A DNA stretch of 64,000 nt from UBA2336 sp965227265 (GTDB taxonomy: Bacteria > Bacteroidota > Bacteroidia > Cytophagales > Cyclobacteriaceae): contig OZ245738.1 in assembly GCA_965227265.1 (NCBI GenBank), positions 2,294,001 through 2,358,000 on the forward strand, written 5' to 3'. The notes under the pieces were generated by a model that was not told where the DNA came from, did not search any database, and saw nothing but the letters and a program-made list of their open reading frames with translations. The position numbers and the translations under genes are program-made. Positions 60,701 to 64,000 of this stretch are shown here, piece by piece. Every line of letters starts with the position of its first letter. Within the stretch, counting starts at the first letter, position 1.

Positions 60701-63123
60701 CACAAGACTATAATGTAACCTTACGGATCACGAACCGATGCGGACTCGACACCTTATTAACAGAGACGATTACTATCTCCGGGCCTCCACCAAATCCAAC
60801 ATTCTTGCCTCCCGGTCAACAACCTACAGTTTGTAATGGCCCCTTAACACTACAAGCGCTTCCGGCCAACGACCCAGCCTTAAGTTATCTATGGTCGACA
60901 GGAGAAACTACATTTACTATTGAAGTTGACAGGAGACAGAGCGTTTCATTAACGATTACAAATGCTGCAGGATGTACGTCAAACCGGAGTCTTCTCATTG
61001 TAGATAACCGACCTGTTATTGAATTAGGGCCTGATCAAACAGTTTGCGAAGGCACTCCGGTTGCGAGTTTTAATGCTGGTAATCCATCACTCGTCTACCA
61101 ATGGGAGATTGATGGCGTAGTTCAGCCTAATACTACCGGAATTCAACCCGTTAATACTTCAAGCCCGGTAACTAATCCTGATCCGGATTTTTACAGGGTG
61201 CGAGGGACAAACACTGGTAATGGTTGCGTTGGCAGGGATTCAGTTACGATAACAATCTATCAAATACCTGATGTCACGTTAACTCCTACAAATCCTTCAG
61301 CATGTGGAATAAACGATGGGCAACTGCAGGTTTCTATTACAGGCCCTGCGCCAGGTACTTTCGAATATTCAATCTTCCGATCAGACGGCACATTGATTGA
61401 TGACGGTATTGACCAATCAATTCCTCCTGCCCCGGTAAACATTCTCGCTACTGGTTTGAGTGCTGCAACTTATACTACAACTGTAACCGATCAGATATCA
61501 GGATGCTCCACCATCAGCAGTGCAGGACTTAATAATACATCCGTCACGATTAGTGCAACACCGCAAACTCCAACGTGTACAGCCGTTCCAATTATCGTAA
61601 CAACGAATGCTGGTTCTGGTACTTATCGAGTGATTAATTCTCAAACAGGTCAAAGCTTGTTTGAACCTCCTCCAGCGTTCACTGCACCGGGTCCAGGCTT
61701 TACGTTTTTAACCTCTCCCGTAACTGTTCCGGGAGAATACATTGTTGAAATACGATCCGGAACATGTGTGGTCACGACTCCGGTTTCTGTTGTGCCAGGA
61801 TTTGATACCGATATTGATTTCTTCTATGATGTTTGTGCGCAGCCGTTGATGACCATTGGCATCACAACTTCTGTAGTAATCCCGGCAGGATCAAGGTATA
61901 CCTGGAGTGGAGATGCTACGGCACATGTTGATCCAAGCAATAGTGCCAATACAACAGCCGATCCGGAAGATGGCCTGCAAACATTTACCGTTACAATAGA
62001 TAATCCATCTGACCCTACACAGTGCCCGGTAACGGAAAGCATTCAACTCTTCATCGCCCGAAACATAACAGCAACAATCTCACAAAATCCAGCGAACGGA
62101 TGTACAGATCCAGTTACTATATCCGTCACACCAAGTCCTGCAGGTAACTATACATATAATTGGACTCGAACTCCGGCTGGTGGTGGTTCACCGGTTGCAT
62201 TTGTTGGCGGACAATCCATTATCGCAACAATAGCTGACAATGGCGCAACCTATACCGTACAAGCAGTTAATGCAGTTACAGGCTGTGTATCTGATCCCGT
62301 GTCTATTGTTGCTCTGGTGTCGGGAGAAATTGTTGTATTCATTGATCCTGTTTCTCCTTGTCAAGGTGATGTGTTTAACATTGAGGCTACTGACATCACA
62401 GGAGCAACGTATCAATGGTTCCTGAATGGAAATCTTATCGCAGGCCAAAATGGAGCAACGCTTACCGGACAAACTCAGGAAGGAACGTACAGTGTAATTG
62501 CGACCGGCAGTGCCGGATGTCCAAGTGATGAAGTATCGGGTGAGATTCGATTCGTACCTGATCCGGATGGCACATTACCTTCGCGGAGATTTATCTGTAA
62601 TAGATCTGAAAACCTCGATTGCGCGAAAGAGCCACCAAATACATGTGAGTTCCAACTTGTAGCAGGTGATGGAATTTCGTGGCAATGGTTTAAGGATGGT
62701 GTTGAGATTGCTGGTGCAACTTCTCAGGCGCTTATCATTACTGAACCAGGTATTTACTCAGTAGAAGTTCTTAATTCGTTTGAATGTATCAATGTTGATC
62801 AAACAGAGGTTATTTTACAATGCGAACCGCTTATTGATGTACCCAATGCATTCAGACCGGGCAGTCAGCAAGAACTTAATCGAACGTTCCACATCTTTCC
62901 GATTTTTGTTTCGGATAAAAACTTTCAGATTTTCATCTTCAACCGTTGGGGCGAAATGGTCTTCCAATCTAATAACCGTGACTTTGAATGGGACGGAACC
63001 TACAACGGTAATAAAACTCAAGCGCTCCCTACCGGAACCTACACATACGTTATAAAATATTTCGGAGACTTAACAAGCACCGGAGAACAGGAATTACGAG
63101 GCGGAGTTCTATTGCTTCGCTAA
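57721..63123 (+). CDS. giant T9SS type B substrate with duplicated propeller-like modules and PKD domains
   Basis: 1800 residues. A signal peptide (about 1-24, ending GIAQ) is followed by two homologous modules that open with WYFGNTPRGIRF (from 33) and WYFGRNAGIDFNQ (from 572); each is a beta-propeller-like stretch of about 390 residues closed by a PKD domain (WDFGDGETS at 429, WTFGDGFTADS at 969). Then come several Ig-like/SprB-type repeats (about 1060-1700) and a C-terminal gliding-motility (CHU_C) domain from about 1700 (VPNAFRPG, NRWGEMVFQS, WDGTYNG, LPTGTYTYVIKY). The last is a type B T9SS sorting signal, so the protein is exported to the cell surface with the PorP partner. Role: adhesin or surface polymer; ligand unknown. 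Confidence 0.95.
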   Translation: MSNSLVLRWVVLFVCLLAAADGIAQENFSRHNWYFGNTPRGIRFSRSNNTPSLLNNKAIPFGTGGSAVASNPINGDLLFYTDGSQIFDITHTQMPNGGSLNVQANANQPVAISQRPGFPNQYYVFTNTASFTAVGDIYVATVDMTASGNESFPEPPIGNVTSKNVQITSLAGRSEAMITVPHSDGTRFWLITHLNGQDVFSATLIDGTGTFPAPVLSPGITGFPMSAANFSYHAATGKIAVSPQTATDNVAILNFDNTSGNITYDRHVLTSGVASTAGQAIYDTEWSPSGRFLYISVHGDAGAGVTADVLQFDMNAALGTSLVSVLDNKPIDRSFGLQIAPDTAIYHLYQVGGSFLVGRLTDTDSVGLAVTHTPDAFGGAINFNGRQFPSFLPRANNNFALSFIARGACANSPVSFFPRVSPAADSLLWDFGDGETSNEWSPIHTYTNGNNYNVSLTAFLNGQPSLPKDSTISINNFTLQLTLVQDTTACRCEFPPPIGNSCNGGPFSVTVRTQGGTAPLTFEWSNNDMGATLTPDSAGYYYVVVTDATGCSTHAGVNVREYNGTDQRANIWYFGRNAGIDFNQQPPVAIPNAQHPLPGPLDTPEGCSVISDRNGAVIFSTDGVFVYDRNDQVILDPSIFGPARIGGENGSTQSALIVPVPDDETLYYIFTTQQVHGSNTYELRYSLYDLKLQLPAGPGKLTNGDGGLVAHNQLLFTRSTERITSDGRWLIAHEYGNNSFRAYEISGAGISSPVISSLGSDHLLTEELNGQGYMKVNGDLLAVAFSTSGTSNFIEVFDFVDSTGVVSNFRSLNLNTTQGQVYGLEIVGNKILTTIKGSTTSFLREAYINFQNNPVLIPPGAASGPYTAELGAIQRGPNGVIYVAAINPANNSQALGVIALTADTLQLSGFNLTAFPLAAGTQSRLGLPNFVQRIFNGTPGPSMNITAFCGGTPTIFEGVGTDQIDNFLWTFGDGFTADSANVEHTYPIPPAGTTQDYNVTLRITNRCGLDTLLTETITISGPPPNPTFLPPGQQPTVCNGPLTLQALPANDPALSYLWSTGETTFTIEVDRRQSVSLTITNAAGCTSNRSLLIVDNRPVIELGPDQTVCEGTPVASFNAGNPSLVYQWEIDGVVQPNTTGIQPVNTSSPVTNPDPDFYRVRGTNTGNGCVGRDSVTITIYQIPDVTLTPTNPSACGINDGQLQVSITGPAPGTFEYSIFRSDGTLIDDGIDQSIPPAPVNILATGLSAATYTTTVTDQISGCSTISSAGLNNTSVTISATPQTPTCTAVPIIVTTNAGSGTYRVINSQTGQSLFEPPPAFTAPGPGFTFLTSPVTVPGEYIVEIRSGTCVVTTPVSVVPGFDTDIDFFYDVCAQPLMTIGITTSVVIPAGSRYTWSGDATAHVDPSNSANTTADPEDGLQTFTVTIDNPSDPTQCPVTESIQLFIARNITATISQNPANGCTDPVTISVTPSPAGNYTYNWTRTPAGGGSPVAFVGGQSIIATIADNGATYTVQAVNAVTGCVSDPVSIVALVSGEIVVFIDPVSPCQGDVFNIEATDITGATYQWFLNGNLIAGQNGATLTGQTQEGTYSVIATGSAGCPSDEVSGEIRFVPDPDGTLPSRRFICNRSENLDCAKEPPNTCEFQLVAGDGISWQWFKDGVEIAGATSQALIITEPGIYSVEVLNSFECINVDQTEVILQCEPLIDVPNAFRPGSQQELNRTFHIFPIFVSDKNFQIFIFNRWGEMVFQSNNRDFEWDGTYNGNKTQALPTGTYTYVIKYFGDLTSTGEQELRGGVLLLR

Positions 63124-63138
63124 ATTGATAGTATTCTC

Positions 63139-63154
63139 ATTGTTGAAGAACAAT
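63139..63154. terminator. weak hairpin after the giant gene
   Basis: ATTGTT-GAAG-AACAAT, a 6-bp perfect stem, 16 bp behind the stop codon; no T run follows, so termination is uncertain. Confidence 0.3.
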
Positions 63155-63188
63155 TGATTTCGTTACTTGGGGTGCTTACTCACGGTTT

Positions 63189-64000
63189 ATGTTGAAATCA
63201 ATTGTTCTTTCGTTTTTGGGAATTTGTATTGTACTCTCTTGCACACCGCAACACGCTGACCAATCGGTTTCAGAAATAAGTATTGTTCCGAAACCTGTGG
63301 AACTAAGAACCTCAACAGGTTTTCTTGATATTAAGAATGGCTTTAATATTATCATTGAGTCCCCCACTAAAATTTCAGACGTGATGCCGGGACTGCTGCA
63401 CGGTATAGAAAAAGCTAAAGGCATAGAATCAAGCCTGAATTACCAATACACAATAGTCCGACTGATCGTAAAGCCTAATGATTCAATTCACCAGGAAGGT
63501 TATAAACTATCTGTTTCTGAAAAAGGTATTGTCATTCAAGCTGCTACCGAGGCCGGGTTGTTTTACGGAGTTCAAACCTTTACGCAACTAGTGCCATTAA
63601 CTGGAACCAAGGTTCCATTCGTAGAGATAAACGATTATCCGCGCTTTGCTTATCGTGGACTTCACCTCGATGTTTGCCGTCACATGTTTTCGGTTGAGTT
63701 TATCAAAAAGTATATTGACTTAATGGCGAAACATAAATTCAACCGCTTTCACTGGCATTTAACGGATGATCAAGGTTGGCGTATTGAAATCAAAAAATAT
63801 CCTAAGCTTCAAGAGATTGGTGCCTATCGGAAAGGAACAGTGATCGGTCACGCAGGGCACAGCAATACGTATGATACTATTCGCTATGGTGGATACTACA
63901 CGCAGCAAGAAATTAGGCAGGTGGTTGCATATGCAAAGTTGCGGTATGTTACCATTATTCCAGAAATCGAAATGCCAGGTCACGCAGAGGCTGCTATTGC
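63189..64000 (+). CDS. GH20 beta-N-acetylhexosaminidase, 3'-truncated by window edge
   Basis: About 270 residues are visible and the frame runs off the window. Lipobox with Cys18 (IVLSC) suggests a lipoprotein. An N-terminal GH20b-type domain (about 28-150; GYKLSVSEKGIVIQAATEAG, LFYGVQTFTQLVPL) leads into the catalytic TIM barrel: YRGLHLDVCRHMFSVEFIKK, then HWHLTDDQGWRIEI (188-201), and IIPEIEMPGHAEAA at the end. The catalytic Asp-Glu pair lies beyond the window. Removes terminal N-acetylglucosamine from chitin, glycan or peptidoglycan fragments. Start chosen at the ATG giving the lipoprotein signal; the gene follows the giant surface protein by 65 bp. Confidence 0.9.
   Translation, partial: MLKSIVLSFLGICIVLSCTPQHADQSVSEISIVPKPVELRTSTGFLDIKNGFNIIIESPTKISDVMPGLLHGIEKAKGIESSLNYQYTIVRLIVKPNDSIHQEGYKLSVSEKGIVIQAATEAGLFYGVQTFTQLVPLTGTKVPFVEINDYPRFAYRGLHLDVCRHMFSVEFIKKYIDLMAKHKFNRFHWHLTDDQGWRIEIKKYPKLQEIGAYRKGTVIGHAGHSNTYDTIRYGGYYTQQEIRQVVAYAKLRYVTIIPEIEMPGHAEAAI

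Noticed and set aside
1..64000. CRISPR arrays, tRNA or rRNA genes, prophage or transposase
   Set aside because: No regularly spaced repeat arrays, cloverleaf-like sequences or transposase/integrase motifs were found by eye.

Overview
The window looks like a chromosomal segment of a Bacteroidota bacterium, most likely order Cytophagales. The reasons are: a PorP/SprF-type barrel beside a giant secreted protein with a type B type IX secretion (T9SS) C-terminal domain; an arginine operon using the ArgF' (N-acyl-ornithine) transcarbamylase; several DUF/FtsX families typical of the phylum; lipoboxes of Bacteroidota style; AT-moderate DNA; and promoter-like TAnnTTTG boxes upstream of several genes. 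No rRNA, tRNA, CRISPR array, phage module or insertion sequence was seen. The species cannot be named from the sequence.

Layout. 1-12.4 kb: a 5'-truncated FtsX/MacB-type permease, a DUF6090 protein, a PQQ-type sugar dehydrogenase lipoprotein, an OmpH/Skp-like protein with a lipoprotein, small DUF proteins, an esterase-like hydrolase, a VOC protein, a DUF1579 protein, a membrane-anchored XRE regulator, an acyltransferase-3 protein and an ankyrin lipoprotein. 12.6-17.1 kb: a one-piece AraC-TolB-like-TPR regulator and a large-subunit catalase with a DJ-1/PfpI-like tail. 17.1-20.4 kb: a minus-strand operon of a small protein, an MbnP-like lipoprotein, an MbnH/MauG-like dihaem peroxidase and an outer-membrane barrel (probable copper/redox system). 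20.5-22.1 kb: a lone response regulator, a 40-residue zinc-ribbon-like microprotein and a decayed cupin. 22.1-26.3 kb: a plus-strand run of VOC, M20 amidohydrolase, membrane protein, GNAT and DUF1624 protein. 26.3-28.7 kb: a second FtsX-type permease.

29.7-33 kb is a compact neighbourhood with a cold-adaptation flavour: an acyl-lipid desaturase, an RpoD-like sigma factor 9 bp behind it, a small unknown protein, a CspA-type protein and a convergent cold-shock-domain protein. 33-39 kb holds a KAS III-like enzyme, the HrpB helicase, a YdeI/DUF1905 protein, a MaoC dehydratase and a DUF3052 protein. 39-42 kb pairs a phospholipase-D lipoprotein and a small membrane protein with a divergent barrel carrying an OMPLA-like HxSNG motif. 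42-46 kb contains an MBL-fold protein, an ArsR-SRPBCC-SRPBCC operon behind two 16-bp palindromic operators, an M48 Ste24-like protease and a DUF2721 protein.

46-55.3 kb is a nine-gene minus-strand arginine/proline operon read GNAT-argG-argC-proC-argD-argF'-argB-argE-argH. It is preceded by a leader of roughly 300 nt containing a closed multi-hairpin element, and has a 22-bp hairpin between argG and argC. ArgF' has Val90 at the position that separates acetyl- from succinyl-ornithine enzymes, which suggests a succinylated pathway. 55.6-64 kb: a TRIC-type channel protein, a PorP/SprF barrel, the 1800-residue T9SS substrate with a duplicated N-terminal module, and a GH20 hexosaminidase cut by the window end.
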